Shown: in pieces, positions 1-11,473 of the stretch
How positions within the stretch are numbered: the first letter of the stretch is position 1
Layout of the letters: each line of letters begins with the position of its first letter
Assembly: GCA_025765615.1 (NCBI GenBank)
Contig: JAIVFJ010000273.1
Location: 2,501 to 66,500, forward strand
Direction of reading: 5' to 3'
DNA: 64,000 bases
Source: Zopfochytrium polystomum
Taxonomy: Eukaryota; Chytridiomycota; Chytridiomycetes; Chytridiales; Chytridiaceae
The notes under the pieces: generated by a model
Database searches by the model: none
What the model was told of the DNA's origin: nothing
The model's input: only the letters and a program-made list of their open reading frames with translations
Position numbers and translations under genes: made by a program

Positions 1-2
1 CG

Positions 3-3000
3 CCGCCAGCATCATCCCTGCCTTCAGAGCAGCAGCAGCAGCAGCAGCAGCAGCAACCGTTCGCCTTTCAGTTTTCGAACTTTGGCTGGACGCCCTCCGA
101 TCCAACGGCCGCGACCGCCGCGACGGTGCCGTCGCCAATGGAACCACAACCACCTTTGTTATTATTGTCAACTCCATCTTCCTCGTTGCCCTCGATGCCC
201 TCCTCATCATCGTCATCGTTGTCGTCGTTGTCCACTGCAGCTACAACACCTAGCCTGCAGGGGGTGGCGCTGACGCCGTCATCGACCCAAATCGCGCGAC
301 GATGGTGGGTGGGGAGGGCGCCCTCGCTATCTCCAATTCGAGACTCTCACCGCCATCCCCCACCTCCCCCACCTCCCCACCTTTCCCACCAGGTCCTGCG
401 AAGCTTGCCGCCTCCGCAAGCGCAAGTGTGACGGGGTGCGCCCGCGGTGCGGGTTCTGCGCGAAAAAGAATTCGGCCGATCCGTGCGTGTTCCTTGGGGC
501 GCGCGTGCGCACGGACCCGGAGCTGAGCCGAAGGAACCAGCTGGAGATTGCAGAGAAGCGGCAGAAGTGGCAGGCAATGCTAGGTGAGTTTTGTTGACTT
601 TTCGTCTTCCTCTCCTCTTTGGTACGGTTATTGCCCATGTCTTTTGCCCATGTCTTATAATTCATCACTCGACCACCACCAGGCACGGTGGACCCCGAGT
701 GGCACGTCACCCCCGACACCCTCGAGCAGATGCTAGTCAAGATGAGCATGCAGGGCAACCTCTTCCGTCCGGCGTTCTACCCAGCCGCCGACGAGGCGCC
801 TTCCTCCTTCTCTGCCGCACTTGCATCCTCCGACGCCGGCGCGTCGTCGGCCGCGGCGGCGGCACTGACGTCGCTTTCCCTGTCGCTGCCGCGCGGGGTC
901 GGGGCCCGCAGCGGGTCCGCGGTGGCGGCGATGCACCAGCTGCCGACGCGGCCAGGCGCGGACGCACGCGAGGAGGACTTGCTGGTCGACGCGTTCTTCC
1001 ACACAGTCAATATGCCAATGGTGATTGTGCATCGGGCGTCGTTTATGGAGAATTATAGCCGCGTGCCTGTATTTCTGAAGTAAGGCTCGGATCCACCCTC
1101 TCCAGCGCTTCCCTCGTGGTGTCCATTGAAAGTCTCTGATACAACCCGCTACCCTCCGACCCCGCAGAGCGGCTGTCTGTGCGATGGGCGCCAGCGCGCC
1201 AACGTTCATGTCCCTGCCCAAACGGGTGATGTTATACTACTATTCGATTGCGCGGTCCAAAGCGCTCGAGAGCTGCGACGCACCGTCGGTCGAAAACATC
1301 CAGGCACTGCTGATTCTATCGGCGTTGTCGTACCGTTGAGTTTTTTTTCTTTTTTTCCCCCCTCGTTTTAGCCATTTTTCTTTTGGCATGGCACCTTTGA
1401 GCGGAGGGAACACCACTAACTCGAAAAAATCGTCCCAACGCACAACAGTGATTGGGAAGCGCAAAGCTGGACGAATCTTGCTGGGAATGGCATGCGGAAT
1501 GGTGAGGGTATACGTGCCCACCGCCTTCCCCCCCCAACCTCCAACTCTTCGCACACAGAAGCTAACTGCACCCCCACAGGTGCAATACCTACGACTCGAC
1601 ACCGACCCGGATGACCTCCCGAACCTGCGGCTGACCCCTATCGAAAAAGAGACGCGCCGCCGCTGTTGGTGGACGTGCTATATCTCGGAGCGATGTGAGT
1701 CTCTCCATAACCCCCTCGACTCCCACTTAGCAAACAACCTCTACCACCAAAGATATTTCCATCAACGGAACCCAACCGCCCTCCATCCCGCCGCCCTCGG
1801 TGGTGCGCGCGCCGCGCGACGACGCGCAGTGGGCGTCTTCGTCGTCGACGACGACAGGCACGTCCGACAGCGACGGCGGCGGCGACGGCGGCGACGGCGA
1901 CGGCGACGGCGGATGGCTGGCGGCGCTGACGAGGCTCCTGGCGGTGCACCTGGAGATCGTTTGTGCGACGCGCGCGGGATCCGAAGACGGAACGGCTGGC
2001 TACTCCACCGCTTCGGCGCATTCGGGGCAGAAGTCGGGGCGCGTGGTTGTCGAGGGCGGTGTGGTGCGGCGCGTAGCTGAGGCGGAGAGGGCCGACGGTG
2101 ATGAGGAGGTTGAAGACGAGGCGGAGGAGCGGGACGACGAGCTGTGGGGGCGGCTGGAGGCGTGGCGGCTCGGGCTGCCCGCGGGGTTGTGGGTTGGCCG
2201 GGATGGCGGGGACGGCGACGGCGACGGCGACGACAGCGACAATGGCGACGACGCGTGGGACGCGGTGCTTGCTGTTGGCCAGCGGGACGCAGCGGGGGCT
2301 GGCGGCGGGGTTGCGGTGTGGCGGCGGCTGGGGCCGCTGTTTTGCATGTACCACGGGTCGGTGGTGCAGCTAGCGCGGGGCGGGATAGAGACGGTGCTGC
2401 GACGGCTGGTGTCGGCATCGTCGTCGGGCGGTCGCTCGCCGCCGCCGCCGCACCCTTCCGGGTGGGAGTTCCGAGCGCTTGGGCGCGGGGTGCGCAGCGC
2501 TGTGGCGCTGGCGCGGCTGGCGGGGACGCTCTCGCGGCGCGGTGTGCTGAGCGTACCAATGTGCACGCTGCCGTTCATGCTTGCGGCAGAGCAGCTGATT
2601 GTCGTTGAACGCGTCTGTGCGCTGGCGCCGCCGTGGCTGAATGTTGGCATCGGGCACGAAGAGGCCAGCGAGCTTGTGGAGACGATGGTGGCGTTTTTCG
2701 CGGCGCAGCGTGCGGGGCGACCGGTGTATTCTGCGGTGCTGGTTGCGATGACGGCGATGCGGAGCGGGGACGGCTGCGCGGGGGGGGAGGAGGGGAATGG
2801 CGAAGACGGCGATTGCGAGGGGCAGTGGGCGGAAGGCGGCGGCAGCGGTGTGGATAGGGACGGGGACGACGGCCAGACGATGTCGGAGGCGTCGGAGCGG
2901 GCGTGGCGGCAGGCGTGTTGTGCTGAGTACCGGCGGCGGCAGGGGCTGTTCCAGCTGATGCGGCGGTCGCGCGATGTCGAGGCGGCGGGTGGGCGTGCAG

Positions 3001-3275
3001 GTGCGAGTAGGTCCGGCGCAGCAGGGGGCGACGACGACGACAACGGCGGCAGCGGCGCGGGTTCTGGCGGCCGCAAAGGGCCTGGACGGGGTGGCAGCGC
3101 CGGTGGCGGTGGCAATGGCGATGGCGGGTTAGCGTTGGCCGAAGGGCGGGGGGAGGGTGATGTGCGCGACGCGCCGGGCGACGGGTGGAATTTCTGGGCG
3201 CTGTTGTCGAGCGAGTGGGCGCCTGCGACCTCTGCTACGGCGGTGGCGGCCGCTGTCGGGGCTGCCGCAGTGTGA
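3..3275 (+). CDS. Zn2Cys6 fungal transcription factor, 5'-partial (paralogue 1)
   Basis: Likely nuclear DNA-binding regulator. Exons by GT/AG and frame: 3-304, 393-583, 683-1079, 1168-1334, 1449-1501, 1580-1694, 1753-3275; these sum to 916 codons, and the frame stays open to the window edge, so the start lies outside. The N-terminus is Gln- and Ser-rich. Exon 2 encodes the binuclear cluster (CEAC-RLRKRKC-DGVRPRC-GFC, then Cys after eight residues). The middle exons carry the fungal-specific transcription factor domain: LLVDAFFHTVNMP, VIVHRASF, then ETRRRCWWTCY-ISERY followed by a PPSIPPPS turn. The last exon is Gly/Asp/Ala-rich with simple GGCGAC repeats. The next gene is a tandem paralogue with the same intron phases. 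Target genes are unknown. Domain assignment is firm; exon ends are inferred by comparing the two paralogues. Confidence 0.9.
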
Positions 3276-3538
3276 GACGGCCTGCCGCCGGCGGTTTTTT
3301 TTTTTTTTCTTTTTTTTTCTTTTTCGTTGTTGGCGGTGGGGACTTTTTCATATTGTTGTTTTTCAATGCTCTCCCCCAGGTTGTAACCGTTTTCCTTTTT
3401 CTCCCACTTTTTTTTTTTTTCTTTTTTTTTTTTTCTTGTTGGGACAGGGTTTGTAAGTAGAAATGCGTGATGCTGTTCCTTTTTCCATCCTTTTCCCCCC
3501 TCACTTCCCCTCACGTTGCTTCCGAGTTCTTTATTGGC

Positions 3539-3579
<41 letters not shown>

Positions 3580-4070
3580 CCCCCACCTAATAGCCCTTCG
3601 ATTAATCTCAGTTTGCTTGGTGCTGTAATAAATAGTAGCGAAATTATTTTATTTTATTTTATTTTATTTTATTTCTTCTGGACTCTTGTGTCCATTTGGG
3701 GTATTTCCTATTTCGGAAGGTAAGTGAAGACAGGCGGTCTGTCTCCCACTCTTCTCTGTCTCGCTCCCACTCTTCTCTGTCTCTCTCTCCTCTCTTCTCT
3801 CTCTCTTCTCTCTCTCTCTCTCTCTTCTCTCTCTCTTGCTGTCTCTCACTCTCTCTGTCTCACTCACTCTCCTCTGTCTCCCTGTCTCACTTTCACTCTC
3901 AGTTGCGTGCGTGTGTCTCACACACTCCTCTCATCGTCATCGTCAAGTCCGTGTTTTCCCTCTTTCAGCTTCCGCCTGTCGCTCTGGAAGTCGCAATGCG
4001 CCGTATTTATGAGAGAGGGTGTAGTGGATCCGTTCCGCCTTTTTGTAAGCGGGCGGACACACAGTGTCTT

Positions 4071-4117
<47 letters not shown>

Positions 4118-4471
4118 CTTTCTCTCCGAGTCGCGCAAACACAAACACTTTGGGCGATGATTTGATTGCGAAAGTCTTTGTCACTTATCGCTTTCGGCCC
4201 GAGACAGTTGAAAAAACGTTTGCGCTCTCTGCCGCTTTTTTTTTTTTTTTTTCTCTTTTCCTTTTTCCCCCCTTTTTCCTATTTCTATTTTTGTTTCACC
4301 TCCGTCTGTTTCCTTCCCTCCGTCCCTGTCCTCCTCCACGCCGCAGAATCGCACTCGTGCTTGCTTTCCCAAAAAAACCCCCAACCACCACCAAATATTA
4401 CCACTGCGAAAGAAAAACGAAACTGCCAAGCGTTGACCCGCGCCCACAAACGAAGAAACAAGAAAGGGAAG
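3276..4471. promoter_or_regulatory. Intergenic/promoter region, pyrimidine-rich, simple repeats
   Basis: Non-coding stretch between the two Zn2Cys6 genes. It holds T runs near 3297-3440 and 4233-4251, a (TTG)n tract about 3539-3578, a (TTTTA)n tract about 3644-3674, CT-rich sequence 3740-3900 and a (CT)n tract about 4072-4114. Long pyrimidine tracts just upstream of the ATG at 4472 are common in fungal promoters. Open frames across it are by-products of the repeats. No conserved protein is visible. Confidence 0.6.
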
Positions 4472-4896
4472 ATGGAACAGCAACAGCAACAGCAACACCA
4501 GCAGCAGCAGCAGCAGCAGCAGCAACACCACCAGGACCACCCGCAACCGTTGCCGCCCACAGCAACAGCAGCAACAGCGACGCCGTTGCCAGGACCACCG
4601 TCGATGGGGCCGCCACCACCACAGCCACCACCACCGCCACCACCAGCAGCAGCAGCACCACCAGCACCATCTCCAGCCGCACGACTAGCAGCGGCGGCGC
4701 TACCGCCTCGACAACAACAACAACACCAACAACAACAAGAAGAGCAACAACCAGCAGCCACCTCACAGGGCCTCCCGCCAGCAGCACCCGAAGCCGTCGC
4801 CGCCGCCGCCGCCGCCGCCGCTTTCGCGCTGACGCCGGCGTCGACGCAGATCGATCGGCGATGGTACGTCTCACACACACACACACACTCTCTCTC

Positions 4897-4935
<39 letters not shown>

Positions 4936-5545
4936 CTCTCACTCTTTGGCGAATATCTCATTCCCGTCACCGGTTCTTTTTTTTTCCGCCCCCGCAGGTC
5001 CTGCGAGCCGTGCCGCCTCCGCAAGCGCAAGTGCGACGGGGTGCGACCCGTCTGCGGGTTCTGCGCAAAGAAGCAGCTTCAGCAGCAGCAGAGCGCGGCG
5101 AACCTACCGCCGGAGCCGCCGTGCGTGTTCCTGGGCGCCCGCGTGCGCACGGACCTGGAGCTCAACAGAAGGATCACGCTCGAGGCCGAGGAGGAGCGGG
5201 AGAGGTTGCTGCGCCGGCAGATGCAGCTGCAGCAGCAGCAAATGATAGGGCGGCGGACGGACTCTGCGGCGCCTCCTCCTGCGGCTGCGGCTGCGGCTGC
5301 TGTCGGTGAGAGTGGGGAGGAGCTTTTGAGTCTTGTTCGTTTGTGTCTGTGTGTGGGTGTGTGTGTGTGTGTGTGTCCGTGTGTTTGTTGGAGCGGCTAC
5401 GTCTGTCTGTCTGTCTGTCTCTATGCTGACGTATTGTCTCTTTGTTACCTTCCTTTTTTGGCGGGGACCAAAAGCCACAACGCCTCTCCACGCTGCCGCG
5501 CCGGCGACGCCGCTGCCGCCACCGCCGCCTCGCCAGCAGCCGCGA

Positions 5546-5577
<32 letters not shown>

Positions 5578-8044
5578 GACAGCCACTTTGACCCCACTCG
5601 ACAGAATGCTCCAACAAATGACCATGCACGGCATCCCGCCCGTCACCGCTTCTTCTTCCTCAGACTCCCCGCTGCCTTCTGCCTCCTCGTCCCTGCCGCC
5701 GCGGCCCGGCGCCGACACCCGCGAGGAGGGTCTGCTCGTCGACGCCTTCTTCCACACCGCAAACATGCCCTTCCCCATCGTCCACCGCCAGTCGTTCGTG
5801 CACAACTACGCCACAGTCTCGGCTTTCCTAAAGTTCGTATTCACAAAAATTCTACTCTTTGTCACACGTTTTTGCTAACACCGACGCACACACGCACAGA
5901 GCCGCCGTCTGCGCAATGGGCGCGAGCACGCCAACGTTCATGGCGCTCCCAAAGGCCGTCATGCTGCACTACTATTCGTTTGCGCGCGCGCAGTCGCTCG
6001 AGAGCGGTTGCGTCGAGACGCCATCGCTGGAGGGCGTGCAGGCCCTGCTGATCCTGTCGGCGCTGTCGCACTGTTGAGTTTTGACCCTTTTTTTTTTTTT
6101 TCCCAGTAGGCAGCCCACTCTTCTTTTGAACTCTTGGGAAGACACGATACCTCAACTTAAAACACTTCCCCCTCCTTTCTTTTGTACTTGCTTGCAATAG
6201 TGATCGGGAAAATAAAGGCCGCGCGGATCCAGCTGGGGATGGCCTGCCGAATGGTACGTACGTCTCTTGCGAAAGACTGTGCACCCAAACCTCACCTTTC
6301 CTCCGTCTCGCCACCTAAAACCAAACAAAAAAAACTTCCCCACACCCACAAGGCCCTCTACCTCCAACTCGACATCGACCCCGACGACGCCCCGCACCTG
6401 CAGCGGCTGTCTCCCGTCGAAAAAGAAACACGCCGCCGATGCTGGTGGACGTGCTACCTCTCCGAGCGCTGTAAGCTCTAACCCACCTTCATCCCTTTCT
6501 CCTTCTCTTTCCCCCCCGACATCCTCACCCCCTACCCCTCAAACTAACTCTGCCCCTTCCCATCCCCCACCCACAAAGATGACGCGATCACAACCACGCA
6601 CCCGCCCCTCCTCGGCCCGACCACGACCGTGCGCGCCCTCAGCCGCGACGAGCTCTGGTCCTCTCCAGACCCGAACGTCGCCGCGTGCCTCTCCACCCCT
6701 CTCCCCCACGGCAGCTACTTGCACGCCATGTGCTCCCTCTTCGCCGTGCACCTCGCGATCCTCAGTTCGCGCGGCGGCGCGTGCGTACCGAGCGAGGGCG
6801 TCCTAGGGCCCGACGCCACCGCGAAGCTCGACGACGTGCCGCCGGAGCGGTTGTGGGCGCGGTTGGAAGAGTGGCGGGGCGGGTTGCCGGCGGAGCTGGG
6901 TGGGGTGTATGAGGTGGACGGCAGCCGCGAGGCGAGGTGGGAGGCGGTGCTGACGGCGGCGGAGGGCGGGATCGCCGAGGCGCGCGGGGCGGCGTGGCGG
7001 TACCTGGGGCCGCTGTACTGCGTGTACCTCGCGTCGGTGGTCGCGTTGACGCGGGGCGGGCTCGTGCGGGTGCTCAAAGCCGCCATCGACGCGTTCGAGG
7101 CCGCCGAGGACGACGCGGGGCGGTCCGCCGCGGCGGGGGCCGCAGCGGCGGCGGCGGCGGCCGGGGAAGTCGGGTTCGCGCGCGGGGTGTGCAGCGCGGC
7201 GGCGCTGGCGAGAATGGCTGCGAGGATGAGTTCGCGCGGGGTTTTGAGCCCGCCGTTCTGCGCGGGGGCGTTTGTGCTCGCCGCGGAGCACTTGACGCTT
7301 GCGGAGGCGCTGGTGGCCGTCGTGCCGCCCCCCAGCGTTGGCGGGGAGCTCGGGTTGTCGGTGGAGGCTGGCGAGGTGTCGGCGCTGCGGGACGGGCTGC
7401 TCGGGTTCTTTGCTCAGCAGCTGGCGGGGCGGCCAATGTTTGCGCCGTCGCTGGAGCTGTTTGCGAGGCTGCGGGACGGGGACTGGTCGTACTTTGCGGC
7501 GGCGGCGCAGGCGGCGGCCGCGGACGAGGCCGAGGCGGCGAAGGGTGGCGGTGGTGGTGGCAGTGGGGAAGCCGGGGCGGCGACGGTGACGGCGACGGTG
7601 CGCGCGCTGGCGGTTGGGGCGGCGCCGTTGGCGGAGGGCGAGACGATGGCGGAGGCGGCGGAGCGGGCGTGGCGGCTGGGGTACCCGTGGATCCGGTGTC
7701 GCAAGATATTTGGGCTCCTGCGGCGGGCGCGGGAAGTGGTGGCCGAGGTGGCCGTCTTGGCTGCTGTTGGCGGTGGTGGTGGCGGCGGCGGCGGCGGCGG
7801 CGGCTCGGTGAGGAGGGAGGCCGAGAACCGGAAGGAGGCCTTTGGGGCAGATCCCGCTGCATCGCAGGGTCGGTCTTCGCATGGCGGCGGAGTGGGCTCT
7901 GCTCACGGGACTTCCGCCACGGGAGTCGGAGGCGGCGGGCACGGCTCGGAAGGAGGTGGGTTGAGCGCTGGTTTGTGGCCGTACTTGAACGAAGAGTGGC
8001 CGGAGAAGGTCGCCGCGAGGGGCATGGAGTGGACACGATCGTGA
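4472..8044 (+). CDS. Zn2Cys6 fungal transcription factor (paralogue 2)
   Basis: Complete paralogue of the preceding gene, about 955 residues. Exons: 4472-4863, 4998-5305, 5475-5832, 5900-6072, 6201-6253, 6353-6470, 6579-8044; total 956 codons with stop. The start is the MEQQQQ methionine after a pyrimidine-rich leader. The N-terminus is a Gln/Pro/Ala-rich low-complexity arm, a plausible activation region. Exon 2 has the cluster CEPC-RLRKRKC-DGVRPVC-GFC with a longer last loop of Gln/Ser/Ala before the final PPC. The fungal transcription factor domain follows: LLVDAFFHTANMPFPIVHR, ETRRRCWWTCYLSERY. The C-terminus is Ala/Gly-rich. Introns 1 and 2 contain CT, GT and CTGT microsatellites. Intron positions match paralogue 1, so this is a tandem duplication. 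Regulated pathway unknown. Confidence 0.92.
4864..4997 (+). repeat. CT microsatellite inside intron 1 of paralogue 2
   Basis: The intron starts GTACGT and ends CCGCAG. It carries (CA)n then a (CT)n run around 4890-4932. The next intron, 5306-5474, carries (GT)n around 5345-5375 and (CTGT)n around 5401-5422. Confidence 0.7.
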
Positions 8045-8505
8045 CGGCTGTGCAGCGTTGGCCAGAAGCAAGCTGAAACAGTTTCAATAATAGCTTCATA
8101 ATTGTCAATTTAAGAACCGTAGGCTTTTCAAAATGCTGATACATACTGCTTGATCTATCCCTTGCGTTCTTGTCCACCCAAATCTGGAATGTTTGTCACA
8201 AACGGTTTCTTTTGAAACGAAAACCCTCGGCTCATCTTTCTCGGGTTGGGGAGTGATGCAATTTACTGAAACGATAAAATCTCTGCGCTGATAACTGCTG
8301 GGACCTGAAAAAACGGAGGTGAGAAAAATACTTTCACCACGGGAGAGCAATCCACGCAAACCGCAAAATCCCGAGCGAATGCAGCAGCGCTCATCCGCCT
8401 TGCCTACTACCCACCGCGCTCTCCCTTTCGCCGCAGTTGAGAAATAAGAACCGAAGCAAGACTTATGTGTATATAAAAAATGTTTAAACTCTAAATTACT
8501 GCAAC
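8045..8505. other. 3' flank, no gene seen
   Basis: Non-coding between the transcription factor stop and the tRNA. Small ORFs here have no recognisable motif. An AT-rich GTATATAAAAAATG stretch at 8468-8482 lies just upstream of the tRNA and could act as a TATA-like element for it. Confidence 0.4.
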
Positions 8506-8577
8506 GGGGGTATATATCAGTGGTAGATAGCTCGCTTTGCATGCGAGATGCCGTGGGTTCGAACCCCACTGCCTCCA
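8506..8577 (+). tRNA. tRNA-Ala (anticodon UGC)
   Basis: A 72-base cloverleaf. The acceptor stem GGGGGTA pairs with TGCCTCC with two G-U pairs, then A as discriminator. The D stem TATC/GATA is unusually AT-rich. The anticodon stem CTCGC/GCGAG carries loop TTTGCAT, anticodon TGC. The T arm is GTGGG-TTCGAAC-CCCAC. No intron. No clear oligo-T terminator follows immediately. Confidence 0.93.
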
Positions 8578-8930
8578 TTGTCGCTGCCGTGTGAACTGGG
8601 AAAGATTCCCTACTACTCGAAGGGTTTCAAAATAAGTAGGCCCTTTACTTTCCCGCAGTGTTCTCTGCACCACGTTCCCCCAAATCTCTCTCTTTTTTTG
8701 GGCTCACGCAACAGATAAAGCCCATGGTGGAAACCAAAACTATCACAATCAATCAAGATTCATCAAACAGGCGCCAGCCGGCGACCGCGAGCCTGCTGCA
8801 AAGTAAAAGGGGTTCAGAGTTCAATCCACTACTCAGGAATCCTAATCATGATGTTTCAATTGTTGCACTACAACCTCAAGTACAATCAAAACAAATTTCG
8901 CCATGCGAGAAATAGACAGGACGCCTCCCA
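8578..8930. other. Intergenic, nothing recognised
   Basis: About 350 bases after the tRNA with no conserved coding signal, no repeat unit of the neighbouring ankyrin-like family and no obvious terminator. Confidence 0.4.
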
Positions 8931-9136
8931 CCACTCCAACACTCCAAGTCGGTCGGCATTTTCAAAAGTCAATGCGAACCAGTCGATCTCAAGGCGCTGT
9001 CTTTTCACAATTGCAAGCACTTAACTCGACCAGACCAGTGGGTTGAACGGCAGCAGAGCCAGCGAGAAGCTTTCAGCAACGTTATGAGCAGTCCATTGCC
9101 TGAGGTCCGGAGCTGGTGGCGCGATCGCAGTGCGCT
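8931..9136. pseudogene. Ankyrin-like family relic with a small inversion
   Basis: Two pieces of one ancestral C-terminus lie back to back. Bases 8933-9034 read on the minus strand give IDWFALTFENADRLGVLEWWEAS, preceded by a decayed VKCLQL repeat. Bases 9035-9136 read on the plus strand give DQWVERQQSQREAFSNV, then VRSWWRDRS and a stop. In intact family members these two pieces are consecutive on one strand, so the first piece looks inverted. No upstream repeats are left beside it. Confidence 0.7.
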
Positions 9137-9490
9137 GCAGTAGACAGAGGCGGGATCTGACCGGGCAATAAACATTTTTTGAGCTAGCACCAATGCAGAG
9201 GCGTTCACCCTGCTGCGTTCTACAACGACAAATTCCGCCAGAGTAGTGATACGGACAGCGAATTCGTTCCGCAGGCCATTGGCAATCCTCGAAGACGTAG
9301 ACTCCAGGATATAACAGCCCGATTACGATGGCTTTGATTAGGCCACGGAGAAAGCGCCCTTCAACTTTGCGTCTTAGTGGTCCTCGGAAAAAGACCTCTC
9401 CCCGCCTCTGCTGGAAATTGACATTGCCGGGCGAGAGCACAAGCACCAAGCACTGTCTTTCGAGCACGACCAATTCGGAGATCGAAAAAA
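9137..9490. other. Intergenic, no gene recognised
   Basis: A spacer between two ankyrin-family relics. Overlapping short frames exist on both strands, but none shows a family motif. Confidence 0.35.
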
Positions 9491-9493
9491 GGG

Positions 9494-10642
9494 TTGAATG
9501 CGCCACGATTGTCTGAGACGGGCGATCGGACGACCGCGGCCATCATTCCTCGACAACAGCAAGCCTCCTGCCTTTGGCTTCCTCTGATCGTCGCGATGAC
9601 CATCTGCGAATATTGCCCTTCGCCCCGCGAAACCTACGCGGTAGCGACCCTCTTCAAGTTGCCGAGAATAAAGGCAGAGGCCCTGCTCGAGCTCAACAAA
9701 CGGTCCCTCGACCGCGTCCCTCCGCCGCCGCGCTCGACTTTCTCGCGTCACCTGCAGCGCGAGCGACTGGGCAGGCTGTACAGCGAGTACGCAATGGACC
9801 TCCGCCTAGTCGGTGGAGGTCCTCCAGTGGTGGCGGGACTCTGGGCTGCGGCTCTGGTACACGTAATCCGCGATCGACAGGGCGAGCGAAAAGGGGCACA
9901 TCCCGCTGAATCAGTGGTGGAAAGACAGTGGACTCCCACTCAAGTACTACCTGGCCAATATCTAATGCTTCGGGAGACGGACGTGTCAAGGTGCTGAAGT
10001 GGCGGAAGAATAGTGGGCTCGAGATGAAATACGACTGACGGGCCATGTCCATCCTTGCAATGGCGGAGGGACAGCGGACAGCCTCTCAAATACGTTGAGG
10101 AAGCAGCGAGGTGGGCGTCGTTTAGTGGACGCATGGGCGTTTTGCAGTGGTGGAAGGACAGCGGTCTCGAGGTCTAGTATGAACGTGCACCAGACAGCGC
10201 TACCTTTAACAACAATATCCATGTGCTTTAAGGTGGAAGGACAGCGGTCTCGAACTCAAGTACAGCCAGTCAGGCATCTCCAGGGGCCGGGTGGAGTCCT
10301 TGAAATGGTGGAAAGACAGCGGCCTCTTGATTGACTGGTTCGCGGTGCCGTTTGTTGAACATGCCAACGGACTTGATGTGTTGGGATGGTCACCCGGGCT
10401 TGGTTTTTTTTCAATTTTTTTTTGGACGAAAGTTGGTCCCCTTCCCCCTGCTTTTGGCGCTGTGTCCCCAAACGGCCCAACTGGTGTTGCCCCCCACTTC
10501 CCCCGTGGGGTGCGACCAGCCAATTTGACCAGTGGGTGAAACGTCAGCAGAACCGGCGGGAAGCGTTCGACCACGTTATGAACAGCCCAGATTTTTCAAG
10601 TGCGTCCGAGGCAGTCCGGAACTGGTGGTGGCGCGAGCGGTA
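9494..10642 (+). pseudogene. Ankyrin-like repeat gene, degenerate (copy A)
   Basis: Plus-strand relic of the same family as the intact minus-strand gene at 11474-12637. The N-terminal block is readable (LWLPLIVAMTICEY, SPRETYAVATLFKLPR, RLYSEYAMD), but the frame shifts repeatedly from about 9720 onward, and repeats appear as fragments in different frames, such as the LKWWKDSGL-like unit near 10305. The last repeat (IDWFAVPFVEHANGLDVLGW) is cut by about 120 bases of foreign sequence at roughly 10404-10525, after which the C-terminal block resumes (FDQWVKRQQN, REAFDHVMNS, VRNWWWRER). Function is lost. It abuts copy B, which faces it. Confidence 0.75.
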
Positions 10643-10644
10643 TC

Positions 10645-11312
10645 CGCTGTCTTTCCACCATGGGAGTCGCTATTGAAGGAAGTTCTTCCAACGCAATTTT
10701 ATCGCACTTGGACTCCAACCCAGTGTCCTTCAACCGCTGCAAAACACCGGTATGTCCGCCATATGATGCCGAAAACGCTGCTTCCTCATCATACTTGAGG
10801 GATAGTCCGCTGTCCTTCCACCACTGCAGAACATGGACGTGGCCATAGGCACTGGCATTTCGAATCGCTTGTTTGTCGCACATCAACTCGAGCCCACTGT
10901 CTCTCCACCACTGCAGCACGTCAACTTTTGCTTTTTGCCGATGCCAAGCGCATCGCTTCTTCATCGTCGGAGAGCGGAACTCCGCTGTCTTTCCACCACT
11001 GCAGTGGCGAGCCCCGCCCTTGTCCGATCGCTCTGTAGACAGCGACTTCTGAGTACCGCAGCTCCAGCAGTCCAGCCACCACTGCAGGACGTCCACCGAC
11101 TCAGCAAAGTCCATCGCGTCTTCGCTGTACAGGCCGTCCAGCCGCTCGCGCTGTAGGTGGCGAACGAGGAAGTCGAGGACAGCGGCGGAGTTAATTCTGT
11201 GGAGGTCGTGGTGGAGATCGAGCAGGGCAGATGTCTGGTGTCGCGGCAGACGGAAGAGGGTTGCTATAGGGTAGGTTTCGTGGGGTGAACAAATGCAGTC
11301 GCAGGTAGCCAT
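10645..11312 (-). pseudogene. Ankyrin-like repeat gene, truncated (copy B)
   Basis: Minus-strand copy with a recognisable N-terminal block (ICSPHETYPIATLFRLPR, LDFLVRHLQRERLDGLYSEDAMD) and repeats VDVLQWWRDSGLEL, VHVLQWWKDSGLSLKYDEEA and a degraded VLQRLKDTGLE. Frames break near 11060 and again near 10690. Upstream of 11312 there are traces of the usual leader, interrupted by a stop. The C-terminal half is missing: the copy ends in the middle of a repeat exactly where plus-strand copy A ends, giving a tail-to-tail junction near 10643. Confidence 0.75.
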
Positions 11313-11473
11313 CGCGATGGAGGGAGGTAGCCGAAGTTAGGACCAGCTTGGCTCATTGGGAATGATCACGACGGTTCCTGCTCATTTCTTCTGAATTTGT
11401 GGCGCAGGGAAGTCGATTTGTCCTCTTTTTTTTTCAACGCAGCTGGAGGTCGCCTCACAAGTAGGAACGCGGC

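Noticed and set aside
1762..3586. Long minus-strand frames opposite the first transcription factor
   Set aside because: Pro/Arg/Ser-rich mirror images of GC-rich GGC/GAC codons. No start context, motif or splice logic.
3724..6051. A 775-codon open frame running through CT repeats and across paralogue 2
   Set aside because: It exists only because CT/TC tracts have no stops. It uses a different frame from the spliced zinc-cluster gene and shows no motifs outside the exons it overlaps.
6803..8177. Two long minus-strand frames opposite paralogue 2
   Set aside because: Low-complexity Arg/Pro antisense frames produced by high-GC codon use.
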